Assembly: GCA_017466865.1 (NCBI GenBank)
Contig: JAFTTI010000013.1
Span: forward strand, 149,985 to 213,984
Reading direction: 5' to 3'
DNA: 64,000 nucleotides
Source: Oscillospiraceae bacterium
GTDB taxonomy: Bacteria > Bacillota > Clostridia > Oscillospirales > Ruminococcaceae
Below the pieces are notes generated by a model, which was not told where the DNA came from, ran no database searches, and saw only the letters and a program-made list of their open reading frames with translations. How positions within the stretch are numbered: the stretch's first letter is position 1; every line of letters begins with the position of its first letter. The position numbers and the translations under genes were made by a program. Positions 19,406-28,344 of this stretch are shown here, piece after piece.

Positions 19406-19490
19406 GGCAATGATTTTTCCATAGCACTACTGTCTGTGTAAGTATGATGGGCTGCTATGTAATCATATTACACTTACAGAAAGGAGAAAC
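19406..19490 (+). promoter_or_regulatory. Structured rpmE leader, possible L31 autoregulatory site
   Basis: Between the promoter and the rpmE Shine-Dalgarno site the RNA can fold a long imperfect hairpin: CTGTGTAAGTATGAT on the left against ATCATATTACACTTACAG on the right, ending directly before AAAGGAG. Leaders that bind L31 and repress rpmE are known in several phyla. Whether this one matches the Firmicute type needs a covariance search. Confidence 0.55.
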
Positions 19491-19494
19491 TACA

Positions 19495-19698
19495 ATGAAA
19501 GAAGGACTTCATCCTAATTACGAAGCAACTACAATCACATGTGCTTGTGGTAATGTAATCGAAACTCGTTCTACAAAGAAGGACATTAAGGTTGAAATTT
19601 GTTCAAAGTGCCACCCCTTCTACACAGGTAAGCAGAAACTCGTAGATACAGGCGGACGCGTTGACAGATTCAAGAAGCGTTTCAATCTTGACAAGTAA
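19495..19698 (+). CDS. rpmE: Ribosomal protein L31 (zinc-binding form)
   Basis: This 67-residue large-subunit protein carries cysteines in CAC and CSKC, the zinc-binding (C+) version, and the family C-terminus [11 protein letters not shown]. The start is the ATG after AAGGAG; 17 upstream codons in frame belong to the leader hairpin. It is monocistronic, with its own promoter, structured leader and terminator. Confidence 0.97.
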   Translation: MKEGLHPNYEATTITCACGNVIETRSTKKDIKVEICSKCHPFYTGKQKLVDTGGRVDRFKKRFNLDK

Positions 19699-19705
19699 TT
19701 ACATT

Positions 19706-19738
19706 CGGGCGGATTTTTTATCCGCCCATTGTTTTTTG
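19706..19738 (+). terminator. rpmE terminator
   Basis: The stem GGGCGGAT/ATCCGCCC with a T-rich loop is followed by GTTTTTTG. Confidence 0.85.
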
Positions 19739-19748
19739 TGAGGTTTAT

Positions 19749-20369
19749 ATGAATTACGAAACGATAAAAGACTATGCCGAAGATTCTTTTATAGAAAGAA
19801 AATCGGAATTTATAGGTTATATAAAGCCCGTTACAACAAACGATGAGGCTGTTGCTTTTATTGAAGAAATAAGGGCTAAACACAGAAAAGCAACTCACAA
19901 TGTTTATGCCTATATTCTTCGTGACGGAAATATTTCGAGATACAGCGATGACGGTGAACCGCAAGGAACAGCGGGAGTTCCTGTTTATGAAGTTATAAAA
20001 AAAGAAAACCTCACAGATGTCTGCGTTGTTGTTACAAGATATTTCGGAGGGATTCTTTTAGGCGGAGGAGGGCTTGTAAGGGCTTATTCACACGCTGCAA
20101 AAATTGCAGTTGACGCTGCTGAACGAATGAAAATGTGTTCCTGTTATAAGGTTTCATTTTCAGTTGACTATACCCTTTATGGAAAAATCAACTATATCCT
20201 TCCTGAATTTGAAATAAAGTTACTTGATACCGAATTTGCGGATAATGTAAGACTTACCCTTTTAGTAAGAAGTGAACAGTTTGACGCTATGGCTGAAAAA
20301 CTGAAAGATACATCTAACGGTGCGGTTATTCTTTCTAAAGGGACGGAACTTTTTGAGAATTTTGCATAA
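19749..20369 (+). CDS. IMPACT/YigZ family protein
   Basis: This 206-residue protein has the N-terminal UPF0029 domain with its SRYSDDGEPQGTAG and TRYFGGILLGGGGLVRAY signatures, and a C-terminal DUF1949-type domain. The family is conserved from bacteria to eukaryotic IMPACT, which regulates GCN2. Its bacterial role is unclear but is often linked to translation or nucleic-acid binding. It starts at ATG after GAGG, directly behind the rpmE terminator. Confidence 0.92.
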   Translation: MNYETIKDYAEDSFIERKSEFIGYIKPVTTNDEAVAFIEEIRAKHRKATHNVYAYILRDGNISRYSDDGEPQGTAGVPVYEVIKKENLTDVCVVVTRYFGGILLGGGGLVRAYSHAAKIAVDAAERMKMCSCYKVSFSVDYTLYGKINYILPEFEIKLLDTEFADNVRLTLLVRSEQFDAMAEKLKDTSNGAVILSKGTELFENFA

Positions 20370-20402
20370 AAGTGTATGTGTTTGCGCATACACTTTTATT
20401 TA
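20368..20402 (+). terminator. Terminator after the YigZ gene
   Basis: The stem AAAAGTGTATG/CATACACTTTT starts in the stop codon and is followed by ATTTATTTAT. Confidence 0.8.
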
Positions 20403-20492
20403 TTTATACAAAGTGTTCTCAAAAATAAAGGAGTTTTTGACACGAAATGAGTATATTATATATGATTGACTTTTTTACACGGGAGGTGCTTT

Positions 20493-21500
20493 ATGCCGAC
20501 AATAAGAGAAACTCAGGAAAATCTCGAAAGGCAGATACTCTGTAAAAGTGCTTGTTTTTCTGCCGATGGCGGAAAAAGAGCCGTCGAGGAAGAAAAATGT
20601 CCTTTAAGAACAGAATTCCAGCGTGACCGCGACAGAATAATACATTCAAACTCATTCAGAAGACTGAAACAGAAAACCCAGGTATTTCTCGTTCCCGAGG
20701 GCGACCATTACAGAACAAGACTTACTCATACTTTAGAGGTTTCTCAGATTGCAAGAACTATTGCAAGAGGGCTTCGTCTGAATGAAGATTTGACAGAAGC
20801 CATTGCCTTAGGTCACGACCTCGGGCATACGCCTTTCGGTCATTCGGGTGAAGCGGTACTTAACATCATCTGTCCCGATGGGTTCAAGCATTACATACAG
20901 AGCAAAAGAGTTGTTGAATACATAGAAAAAGACGGCAGAGGTCTTAACCTTACCGAAGAGGTTATTGATGGCATTATATCTCACACAAATATGGTGGCTA
21001 AAACAAAGGAAGGTTATATAGTAAGACTTGCCGACAGAATTGCTTATATAAATCACGATATTGATGACGCTATAAGAGCAGGGATTTTAAAAGAAAGTGA
21101 TTTACCTAAAGACATTACAGATATTTTAGGACATTCAAAAACAGAAAGAATCACAACTCTTGTAAGTTCAATCGTTTCTAATGGTGTAAAGAAAATAGGC
21201 CCTTCGGAAGAAATCGCAAAAGCACACGAAAGTTTACATTCATTTATGTTTGAAAGAGTTTACAGAAATCCTGTTGCTAAAAAAGAAGAAGAAAAAGCAA
21301 AGCTTCTTATCGAAAAACTCTACATTCATTTTTATAATAATCCCGATAAGTTACCGCCGCAGTTCAAGAAAATAATGGAACGCTTTGATATTCATCGTGC
21401 GGTATGTGATTATATCGCCGGAATGACAGATGGCTATGCGATAGCGCTTTACGAAGAAATCTTCATTCCCAAGGCATTTGAACTGAATTTCAATGTATAA
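20493..21500 (+). CDS. dGTPase-like HD-domain triphosphohydrolase
   Basis: This 335-residue protein of the dGTP triphosphohydrolase-like family has the HD-domain metal motifs: H in RTRLTHTLEVSQIA, GHDLGHTPFGHSGE, and a distal LADRIAYINHDIDD. It hydrolyses dNTPs to nucleosides and triphosphate, so it may adjust dNTP pools. It is the first gene of a dgt-dnaG-rpoD operon, the standard arrangement in Clostridia. The start ATG follows GGGAGG; nine earlier in-frame codons lack such a site. Confidence 0.93.
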   Translation: MPTIRETQENLERQILCKSACFSADGGKRAVEEEKCPLRTEFQRDRDRIIHSNSFRRLKQKTQVFLVPEGDHYRTRLTHTLEVSQIARTIARGLRLNEDLTEAIALGHDLGHTPFGHSGEAVLNIICPDGFKHYIQSKRVVEYIEKDGRGLNLTEEVIDGIISHTNMVAKTKEGYIVRLADRIAYINHDIDDAIRAGILKESDLPKDITDILGHSKTERITTLVSSIVSNGVKKIGPSEEIAKAHESLHSFMFERVYRNPVAKKEEEKAKLLIEKLYIHFYNNPDKLPPQFKKIMERFDIHRAVCDYIAGMTDGYAIALYEEIFIPKAFELNFNV

Positions 21501-21532
21501 ACAATAAAAGCAAAACGAAAGTGAGGTGTAAG

Positions 21533-23302
21533 ATGCGCTATTCAGACGAATTTTTATATAATTTAAGACAGAACAACCCTATTGAAGAAGTTATGTCTTC
21601 TTATGTTCATCTGAAAAAACAGGGCAGAAACTATGCTTGCGTATGCCCTTTTCATGCGGATAAAAATCCATCCTGCGTTGTCTACACCGACACTTCAAGC
21701 TATTACTGTTTCGGTTGCCATGCAGGCGGAGATGTAATAACATTCATAAAAGAAATTGAAAATATGGAATTTGATGAGGCTGTTAAACTTCTTGCCGACA
21801 GAGCGGGAATGATTATTCCCGAAAGAGCAGGAGAAGATGTTTCGAAAGCCTATAAAAAAGCAAGGATTCTTGAAATAAACAGAGAAGCTGCAAATTTCTA
21901 TTACCTTATGCTTTCAAAAAAAGAAGGCATAAAAGGTGTTATGTATTTCAAACAAAGAGAAATAAAACCTGAAACAGTAAAAAAATATGGTCTGGGATAT
22001 GCGCCTGACAGTTGGTCGGCGTTAAGGGATTATATGAATTCGAAAGGCTTTTCTGATGAAGAACTGATAGAAGCAAGGCTTTGCCAACGCTCTGAAAAAG
22101 GAACTGTATATGATATTTTCAGAGACAGAGTTATATTCCCTATTTCAGATGTAAGCAAGAATGTTATCGCTTTCGGCGGAAGAATAATAGATGGTAGTGG
22201 TCCTAAATATTTAAACTCCCCCGAAACTTATGTTTTCAATAAAAGTAAAAATCTTTTTTCTTTCCATTTTGCTAAAAAATCAAAGCCCGAAAGAATTATC
22301 CTCGCAGAAGGATATATGGATGTTGTAGCGCTTAATCAGGCAGGTTTTGAAAACGCCGTTGCAACACTCGGAACCGCACTTACAATAGAACAGGCTACGC
22401 TTATTGCAAGAAACACAAGCAAAAAAGAAGTTGTGGTAGCTTATGACTCTGACGGTGCAGGAAGGGCTGCTGCTCACAGAGCGATAAAGATTTTTGCCGA
22501 GGCTGACCCTGATGTTACAGTAAGGATTCTCGATATGCAGGGTGCTAAAGACCCTGATGAATATATCAGAAAATTCGGCGAGATAAGATTTAAACTGCTT
22601 ATAGAAAACTCGCAGGATGCTATACATTTCGAACTTGAAAAATGCAAGGAAAATCTTGACCTTTCGAAAGAAGCAGACAAGGCTAAATTTCTTAAAAAAG
22701 CAATATATGTTCTTTCAGAAATACCTTCCCCTGTTGACAGAGAAGTTTATGTTTCAAAAATATCAGAAGAACATAATATTTCAAAGGATGTCATAGTTTC
22801 GCAGATAACGCGGATTATAGCGTCAAGAAAAAAAGCCGAAAAAGATCTGAAATGGTCGGGAATTACGGCAAGAACGATAAACCATTTTTCTTCTGATGAT
22901 GTAAACCCCGATGCAAAAAAATATCCGAAAGAAAACAAAGCAGAATGTGGAATACTTGCTTATCTGTTTGAAAATCCCGAAAGGTTCAAGGATATATACG
23001 AAAGGATAAAACCCGAAGACTTTATAACATCTTTCAATAAAAAGGTATACTCTGTTTTTGCCGACAGAATACAAAGCACCGAATATTTTACGCTTTCATC
23101 GTTAGCGGATGAATTTTCAGGCGCAGAAATGGGTAAAATATCCGAAATAATGGCAAAATCTCAGGATATAACGATAAATGAAAATGCTATAAATGATTTT
23201 ATCAATGTCATTCTCTCTCACACAGGGAATGTTTCTGAAATCGGTGATTTAACCGATGATGACTTTTTAACTATGGTTGAAAAAATGAAAAATAATAAAT
23301 AA
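21533..23302 (+). CDS. dnaG: DNA primase
   Basis: This 589-residue primase makes RNA primers for replication. It has the N-terminal zinc finger (CPFHADKNPSC...CFGCHAGGD), a catalytic core with the EGYMDV and YDSDGAG TOPRIM motifs, and a C-terminal helical domain that binds the DnaB helicase. The start is the ATG preceded by GTGAGGTG; an ATG four codons earlier overlaps that site. It lies between the dGTPase-like gene and rpoD in the macromolecular-synthesis operon. Confidence 0.98.
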   Translation: MRYSDEFLYNLRQNNPIEEVMSSYVHLKKQGRNYACVCPFHADKNPSCVVYTDTSSYYCFGCHAGGDVITFIKEIENMEFDEAVKLLADRAGMIIPERAGEDVSKAYKKARILEINREAANFYYLMLSKKEGIKGVMYFKQREIKPETVKKYGLGYAPDSWSALRDYMNSKGFSDEELIEARLCQRSEKGTVYDIFRDRVIFPISDVSKNVIAFGGRIIDGSGPKYLNSPETYVFNKSKNLFSFHFAKKSKPERIILAEGYMDVVALNQAGFENAVATLGTALTIEQATLIARNTSKKEVVVAYDSDGAGRAAAHRAIKIFAEADPDVTVRILDMQGAKDPDEYIRKFGEIRFKLLIENSQDAIHFELEKCKENLDLSKEADKAKFLKKAIYVLSEIPSPVDREVYVSKISEEHNISKDVIVSQITRIIASRKKAEKDLKWSGITARTINHFSSDDVNPDAKKYPKENKAECGILAYLFENPERFKDIYERIKPEDFITSFNKKVYSVFADRIQSTEYFTLSSLADEFSGAEMGKISEIMAKSQDITINENAINDFINVILSHTGNVSEIGDLTDDDFLTMVEKMKNNK

Positions 23303-23314
23303 GGAGTAAAAAAT

Positions 23315-24403
23315 ATGAGTGAAAAGAAAACAACTTCTATTGAAGCACTTATGGAACAGGGTAAGCAGAACGGAAAGCTTACCACAAAAGAAATCACAGA
23401 TGTTCTTGAAGAACTCGACTATGATGCCGAACAGATGGACAAATTCTATGACAGTTGTGCTGAATACAACATTGAAATCATAGAAGACCTCAACATCGAC
23501 GGCAATGATCTGAAATTCACATCAGAAGGTTCTCAGGAAGAATTTGATCTCAATTTTTCAGCTGATGATGTTGCTATTGATGACCCTGTAAAAATTTATC
23601 TTAAGGAAATCGGACGAGTTCCCCTTCTTACTCCTGAAGAAGAAATCGAACTCGCTGACCGTATGGCAAAGGGCGACCCTTATGCGAGAAAGCGTCTTTC
23701 TGAAGCAAACCTTCGTCTTGTTGTTTCTATCGCAAAGAAATATGTAGGCAGAGGAATGCAGTTTTTGGATCTTATTCAGGAGGGTAACTTAGGTCTTATC
23801 AAGGCAGTTGAAAAGTTTGACCACACTAAAGGATTTAAATTTTCCACTTATGCAACATGGTGGATAAGACAGGCTATCACAAGAGCTATTGCTGACCAGG
23901 CAAGAACTATCCGTATCCCTGTTCATATGGTTGAAACAATAACAAAGGTAAAGAAAGTTTCAAGCCAGCTTCTTCATCAGAACGGACACGATCCTTCTCC
24001 TGATGAAATCGCAAAGGAACTTGATATGCCCGTTGAAAGAGTAAGAGAAATTATGAGAATCGCTCAGGATCCTGTTTCTCTTGAAACTCCTATCGGCGAA
24101 GAAGAAGACAGCCATCTCGGTGACTTTATCCCCGATGATGACGCTCCAGCACCTGCTGAAGCAGCATCGCTTATTCTTCTTAAGGAACAGTTGAACGAAG
24201 TTCTCGCTACTCTTACTGACAGAGAAGAAAAAGTTTTAAGACTCCGTTTCGGTCTTGAAGATGGTCGTCCCCGCACACTTGAAGAAGTCGGCAGAGAATT
24301 CAATGTTACAAGAGAAAGAATCAGACAGATTGAAGCAAAGGCTTTAAGAAAATGCCGTCACCCATCCAGAAGCAAAAAAGTCAAGGATTTCCTTGATTCT
24401 TAA
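23315..24403 (+). CDS. rpoD: Primary sigma factor RpoD/SigA
   Basis: This 362-residue sigma-70 has a short region 1.1, region 1.2/2 with [11 protein letters not shown], the region 2.4 segment [15 protein letters not shown], region 3, and the region 4.2 helix-turn-helix ([15 protein letters not shown]) for -35 recognition. It directs housekeeping transcription; the consensus promoters listed in this window fit it. It begins 12 bp after dnaG with AAGGAG as ribosome-binding site. Confidence 0.98.
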   Translation: MSEKKTTSIEALMEQGKQNGKLTTKEITDVLEELDYDAEQMDKFYDSCAEYNIEIIEDLNIDGNDLKFTSEGSQEEFDLNFSADDVAIDDPVKIYLKEIGRVPLLTPEEEIELADRMAKGDPYARKRLSEANLRLVVSIAKKYVGRGMQFLDLIQEGNLGLIKAVEKFDHTKGFKFSTYATWWIRQAITRAIADQARTIRIPVHMVETITKVKKVSSQLLHQNGHDPSPDEIAKELDMPVERVREIMRIAQDPVSLETPIGEEEDSHLGDFIPDDDAPAPAEAASLILLKEQLNEVLATLTDREEKVLRLRFGLEDGRPRTLEEVGREFNVTRERIRQIEAKALRKCRHPSRSKKVKDFLDS

Positions 24404-24416
24404 TTGGAGATAAGAT

Positions 24417-24815
24417 ATGCATATTACTTTGGAATCAGATTATGCGGTCAGAATTGTCGCTTGTCTTGCATCAGAAAACAAGCGAATTGACGCAAAAACA
24501 ATTTCGCAGAAAAACAATGTGAGTCTGAGATTTGCACTTAAAATCCTCAGAAAACTCGTTGAATCAGGCATTGTAAAATCATATAAGGGAACTCAGGGCG
24601 GATATGAACTTGCTAAATCCCCTTCTGAAATTTCTTTATGCGATGTTATAGAAACAGTTGAGGGAACATATCATTTCAGCCGTTGTCTTGAGGATGGTTA
24701 CGAATGTTCTTGCGGAAGGTCGGGCGATTGCTGTCATCAGAAAGCGTTTGGTCAGATAACCGAAATTGTCAAGAAAGAACTTAAAGCAAGAACCTTTGAT
24801 AAGCTGGTGAACTGA
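24417..24815 (+). CDS. Rrf2-family transcriptional regulator, probable Fe-S sensor
   Basis: This 132-residue winged-helix regulator has the Rrf2 signature: DYAVRI at the N-terminus, then GTQGGYELAKSP for the wing. The C-terminal part is cysteine-rich (RCLEDGYECSCGRSGDCC), at the position where IscR/NsrR-type proteins hold an iron-sulfur cluster, though with more cysteines than usual. It could sense Fe-S status, redox or NO. It sits 13 bp after rpoD and is coupled (ATGA) to a 65-residue gene. Targets are unknown. Confidence 0.88.
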   Translation: MHITLESDYAVRIVACLASENKRIDAKTISQKNNVSLRFALKILRKLVESGIVKSYKGTQGGYELAKSPSEISLCDVIETVEGTYHFSRCLEDGYECSCGRSGDCCHQKAFGQITEIVKKELKARTFDKLVN

Positions 24816-25012
24816 TGCAGTATGATTGCTATGTCATAAAGTTTCCTGATGGAAAATTTGTTTTCAAAAGAAACACTTTTGTCAAACTGAAAGAAAACGC
24901 AAGAAAGTTCAACACAACTGAAAGCGCGCAGAAATACGCAAAGCAGAACGGCTATACCGACTATGAAATAATCACTGTTTTAGGGAAAGAAAAATACCTT
25001 CCCGATTATTAA
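24815..25012 (+). CDS. Small protein coupled to the Rrf2 regulator, unknown function
   Basis: This 65-residue protein starts at the ATG of a TGATG overlap with the Rrf2 gene. It is basic, with aromatic residues spread over alternating beta-strand-like segments and one helix; there are no cysteines beyond one near the N-terminus. I do not recognise a family. Translational coupling suggests it is expressed with the regulator. Confidence 0.65.
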   Translation: MQYDCYVIKFPDGKFVFKRNTFVKLKENARKFNTTESAQKYAKQNGYTDYEIITVLGKEKYLPDY

Positions 25013-25028
25013 AATTACATATCACAAT

Positions 25029-25067
25029 AAAAAAGAGTACCTTTATAAAAGGTACTCTTTTTATTTT
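25029..25067. terminator. Bidirectional terminator between the Rrf2 operon and the chemoreceptor
   Basis: The stem AAAAGAGTACC/GGTACTCTTTT is flanked by A-runs and T-runs, so it can end transcription on both strands between convergent genes. Confidence 0.88.
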
Positions 25068-25071
25068 GTGT

Positions 25072-27066
25072 TTAGTGGAATTTCTTTACGATAGAATTGA
25101 TTTCTTCAGAAGTTTTCACATTGGATATGATGAGTTTATCAAGTTTTTCTACCATCGATTTTGTTATACGATTCTTTTCGTTTATGCTATAAACGCTCTG
25201 TTCGTTACGTGAAACGATTGTATCAAACTGGATTGCATCAGACTGTATTTCATCAACATATCCTGAAATCTTTTCGATAGCCTTATTGTTCTTTTCCATT
25301 GATTCTTTAAGTGTTCCAAAAATTTCATTGTTGCGTTCGAAGCTTGAAACAATGTCTTTCTTCATAAAGTCTGTGATTTCATTGAAGCAGCTTTCGATGC
25401 TTACGATATTTTCGTTCATTTCCTTACAAACTTCTGCGATAGCGTTTGCTGAAACAGATGAGTTGTTTGAAAGATTCTTGATTTCCTGTGCAACAACCGC
25501 AAATCCCTTTCCTGCTTCTCCTGCTCTTGAAGCTTCGATAGATGCGTTAATAGCAAGGATATTTGTCTGGGAAGCGATATCACGAATGCTGTTTACTTCT
25601 TCGTTTATCTTTTCAAACGCCTGAAGATAGCTCATCGCCTGTCTGATATTATCTTCTGTTATACCAGTTTTCTCTGAAATCACAGAATTGATTTTTTCAA
25701 CATCCTTAAGCATATCATCAACAACTGCTGTTCTGTCACGGTTGGCATTCATACTTTCTGTCATAACATCGTTGATTACCTTGATATTATTGTTTACTTT
25801 CTGAATTGTATCAGATGTAAGTTTTACATTCTTTGAAAGAGAATTTGCTGTTTCTTCGTTATCTGCTGTACATTCTCCGAGAGATTCGATTGTCTGTTTC
25901 ATAACCTTTGAATCTTCTCCGAGTGAATTTGAACAATCACCGAGAACCGAGATAATTCCCTGCCATGTATTGCCGAGAGTATCTACAGCAGTAGCAATCT
26001 GTCCTACTTCGTTGCCGTTTCCTACATATGGCTGTATGTTTTCTGATTTCTGAACAGAAAGATTTCCTAATAAGTTAACAGCGTCTGTAACCTTATTGAG
26101 TGGGCTTGTGATTGAAACTGAAAGTAATGCTGTTACTACAAAAATTACAACTATTGTTACAATAGCAAAAATAACAAGAACTGTTGTTATTTCATTACTT
26201 GAAGCATAAAGTTCTGCCTTGCTGTCACGCATTGTAAGAATAAGGCCTATTTCGGGAATATATTCATAAGCAACTATACTGTTTGCTTCATCATATGTTC
26301 CGCTTAAAGATTCATTATTTACAAGTTCGATTACCGCGAGATGTCCTTCGTCTTCAATAGCCTGTGCAAAAAATTCGTTATTTGTATGGTATGTATAAAT
26401 CATCGACTTAGGATCGAGAATAGCATATTCTGCATTTTCCATACCTTCGGTATCCATAGCTTCGATAACCTTGTTAAGACCTGAAAGGAATGGTCCACCA
26501 CCAACAAGGCCTATGGGCTGATTTCTTTCATTATAGATAGCCATGCGAAGATTGAGAATAAGTTGCTGTGAAGCAGGAGAAACGAATGCACCACCATCGA
26601 AAAATCCTTCAGGGCTGTCTGTCATTGTTGCACGATAAGGGATAAGGTCATCACCTTTTCTTGTTACCATGCCAACTGCCGGTGGGCTTGAGTGTGCAAG
26701 AACTTTTGTATCCCAGTCACTGAGATAAACGCCTTCCCAATCGGTAAGCTTTGCAAAATATCTTTCTGTATACGCCTGAGCTGCCGCAAAAGCTTCGGGG
26801 TCTTCGGGATTATCAAGCAATCTTCTCAGTTCGCCTGACGCAGCGTATGTTTTAAGAGTTGTTTCAGATTCCTGAACATAGAGTTTTATAACAGTTGACT
26901 GTCCCTCAAGGGCTGTCATCATGTTATTTACTACTTTTTCCTCAACCTTGTTTCGCGCCTGTGCATTGATATTGATACAGAGCACAAGCATACAAGCTGA
27001 GGTTACTATACCTATAGCTATTGTTATAAGTACAGACATTTTGGTTTTTTTGAACAGATTAAACAT
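25072..27066 (-). CDS. Methyl-accepting chemotaxis protein with dCACHE sensor
   Basis: This 664-residue transmembrane receptor has a first membrane segment at about 11-31, an extracellular double-CACHE-like sensor (about 35-280), a second membrane segment at about 283-310, a HAMP-like linker and a long helical signalling domain. The conserved hairpin tip (IASQTNILAINASIEASRAGEAGKGFAVVAQEI) is intact, so it should couple to CheA/CheW. The ligand is unknown. No che genes are nearby. It has its own promoter and a GGGGAG ribosome-binding site. Confidence 0.95.
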   Translation of the reverse strand: MFNLFKKTKMSVLITIAIGIVTSACMLVLCININAQARNKVEEKVVNNMMTALEGQSTVIKLYVQESETTLKTYAASGELRRLLDNPEDPEAFAAAQAYTERYFAKLTDWEGVYLSDWDTKVLAHSSPPAVGMVTRKGDDLIPYRATMTDSPEGFFDGGAFVSPASQQLILNLRMAIYNERNQPIGLVGGGPFLSGLNKVIEAMDTEGMENAEYAILDPKSMIYTYHTNNEFFAQAIEDEGHLAVIELVNNESLSGTYDEANSIVAYEYIPEIGLILTMRDSKAELYASSNEITTVLVIFAIVTIVVIFVVTALLSVSITSPLNKVTDAVNLLGNLSVQKSENIQPYVGNGNEVGQIATAVDTLGNTWQGIISVLGDCSNSLGEDSKVMKQTIESLGECTADNEETANSLSKNVKLTSDTIQKVNNNIKVINDVMTESMNANRDRTAVVDDMLKDVEKINSVISEKTGITEDNIRQAMSYLQAFEKINEEVNSIRDIASQTNILAINASIEASRAGEAGKGFAVVAQEIKNLSNNSSVSANAIAEVCKEMNENIVSIESCFNEITDFMKKDIVSSFERNNEIFGTLKESMEKNNKAIEKISGYVDEIQSDAIQFDTIVSRNEQSVYSINEKNRITKSMVEKLDKLIISNVKTSEEINSIVKKFH

Positions 27067-27112
27067 AATCGTTCTCCCCTCTATTTTTTTATAAGGACCA
27101 CATTATAATGTT

Positions 27113-27141
27113 ATCATACATTAACTATATATTTTTGTCAA
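27113..27141 (-). promoter_or_regulatory. Promoter of the chemoreceptor gene
   Basis: On the minus strand TTGACA (27136-27141) and TATGAT (27113-27118) are separated by 17 bp. This is sigma-A type rather than the flagellar sigma-D type. Confidence 0.75.
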
Positions 27142-27213
27142 TAATATACTAATATAATATTTTCATTTTTGTATGAATATATATATTTTGCACAATAACT
27201 TGTAATATATGTC

Positions 27214-27250
27214 AAAAAACCGTTTCCTTCTAAAGAAACGGTTTTTTATT
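27214..27250 (-). terminator. Terminator after the ECF S-component gene
   Basis: The stem AAAAAACCGTTTC/GAAACGGTTTTTT gives a run of six T on the minus strand. It overlaps the last bases of the gene region. Confidence 0.85.
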
Positions 27251-28022
27251 ATTCTTCTATTTCAAGCTTTTCATAGAGATAATCTATTTTTTCATTAAGT
27301 TCATCTATCTGTTGCTGATAGGCTATTGCCTTTTCTTCCTCTGCTTTGCGGATTTTCTTTTCTGCTGAAAGTCTTATTCCGAAACCTGCTGTAACTATGA
27401 TTGCAAAGATTGTAAGTGCTATTGTTACAGGATTAAAATAACCTTTGCTTTCGTTTTTTTCTTCGAGAAGAATTTTAAATCCTGATGAGCGAAGTGCTTT
27501 TTTGATTGCTATTGAAAGCGGAACTGCAATTATTACCGCAAGTGTTCCGTTTATCAAGGATGTTACCCCTTTTTCGACCATAACTCCCGTTGCGGTTTCT
27601 ATAGGGTTTCCTAAAAGAAGTTGCTCTATAAACGATTTTCCGAGATAGAGGATAATGTATGTTACCTGTCCTGAAATTGCTGCTATAAGTGTTCTTAAAA
27701 ATTCGCTCTTTATTCCGCTTCTGTTAAGTTTTCCTGAAACAAAACCCATTGAAAATTTCGAGAAAAATGTATAGGGTGCTGACATAACATAAGCGGGATT
27801 GAAAAGGTCATAAAGCGCTCCGCCTATGCCTGAAGAAAGCCCTCCGCTTACTCCTCCGAAAAGAAGTCCTGCGAGTAAACACATTGAATTTCCTAAATGA
27901 ACACGGGCATCATTATTGAGCCTTATTTCCATAAAATTCCCTACATAAACGAGTGCCGCCATAAGTCCTATTGACACCACACGATAGAGTGTCAATCTCT
28001 TTTCGGCATTTGTCTTTGCCAT
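27249..28022 (-). CDS. ECF transporter substrate-binding (S) component
   Basis: This 257-residue membrane protein has about six transmembrane helices (residues 15-205) and the LGNSMCLLAGLLFGG...GGALYDL pattern of ECF-type vitamin or micronutrient S components. After the last helix comes a cytoplasmic charged coiled-coil tail of about 35 residues (EEEKAIAYQQQIDELNE), which is unusual for the family. No EcfA/EcfT genes are adjacent, so it likely uses a shared energising module (group II). The substrate cannot be deduced. The promoter lies within an inverted repeat. Confidence 0.85.
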   Translation of the reverse strand: MAKTNAEKRLTLYRVVSIGLMAALVYVGNFMEIRLNNDARVHLGNSMCLLAGLLFGGVSGGLSSGIGGALYDLFNPAYVMSAPYTFFSKFSMGFVSGKLNRSGIKSEFLRTLIAAISGQVTYIILYLGKSFIEQLLLGNPIETATGVMVEKGVTSLINGTLAVIIAVPLSIAIKKALRSSGFKILLEEKNESKGYFNPVTIALTIFAIIVTAGFGIRLSAEKKIRKAEEEKAIAYQQQIDELNEKIDYLYEKLEIEE

Positions 28023-28033
28023 ATTTTTTTCTC

Positions 28034-28090
28034 CCTTCGTTTTCCGATAGGTTGATTATACTTCTTTGCCGTTTCTTTGGCAAACGAAGG
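28034..28090 (-). promoter_or_regulatory. Promoter of the ECF gene flanked by a 9-bp inverted repeat
   Basis: On the minus strand TTGCCA (28078-28083) and TATAAT (28055-28060) are 17 bp apart. CCTTCGTTT (28034-28042) and AAACGAAGG (28082-28090) form an inverted repeat around them. The downstream arm overlaps the AAGGGAG ribosome-binding site. It may be an operator pair or, if transcription starts further upstream, a hairpin covering the ribosome-binding site. Confidence 0.55.
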
Positions 28091-28283
28091 AAAGAAAAAT
28101 CCGATTTTTAAAAAAATATCAAAATTGCAATAATAATAAATCTTAATCGCTCGTTTTATAGTTATATTTAAACAATACATTTTATCCCGTTTTTTTGATA
28201 GATAGAGACCTATCGGCATAGTGTTGAAAACTCATATTGTCAAACTTGCGGTAATTGTAGGATTTGTATATTTTTATCTTTAT

Positions 28284-28312
28284 TTGACAACTACTATGAA
28301 AGGTGGTAGAAT
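28284..28312 (+). promoter_or_regulatory. Promoter of the lipoprotein gene
   Basis: TTGACA (28284-28289) and TAGAAT (28307-28312) are separated by 17 bp, just before the gene at 28345. Confidence 0.78.
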
Positions 28313-28344
28313 TATCATAATGATTTCATTTGTGAGGTGCTCTG

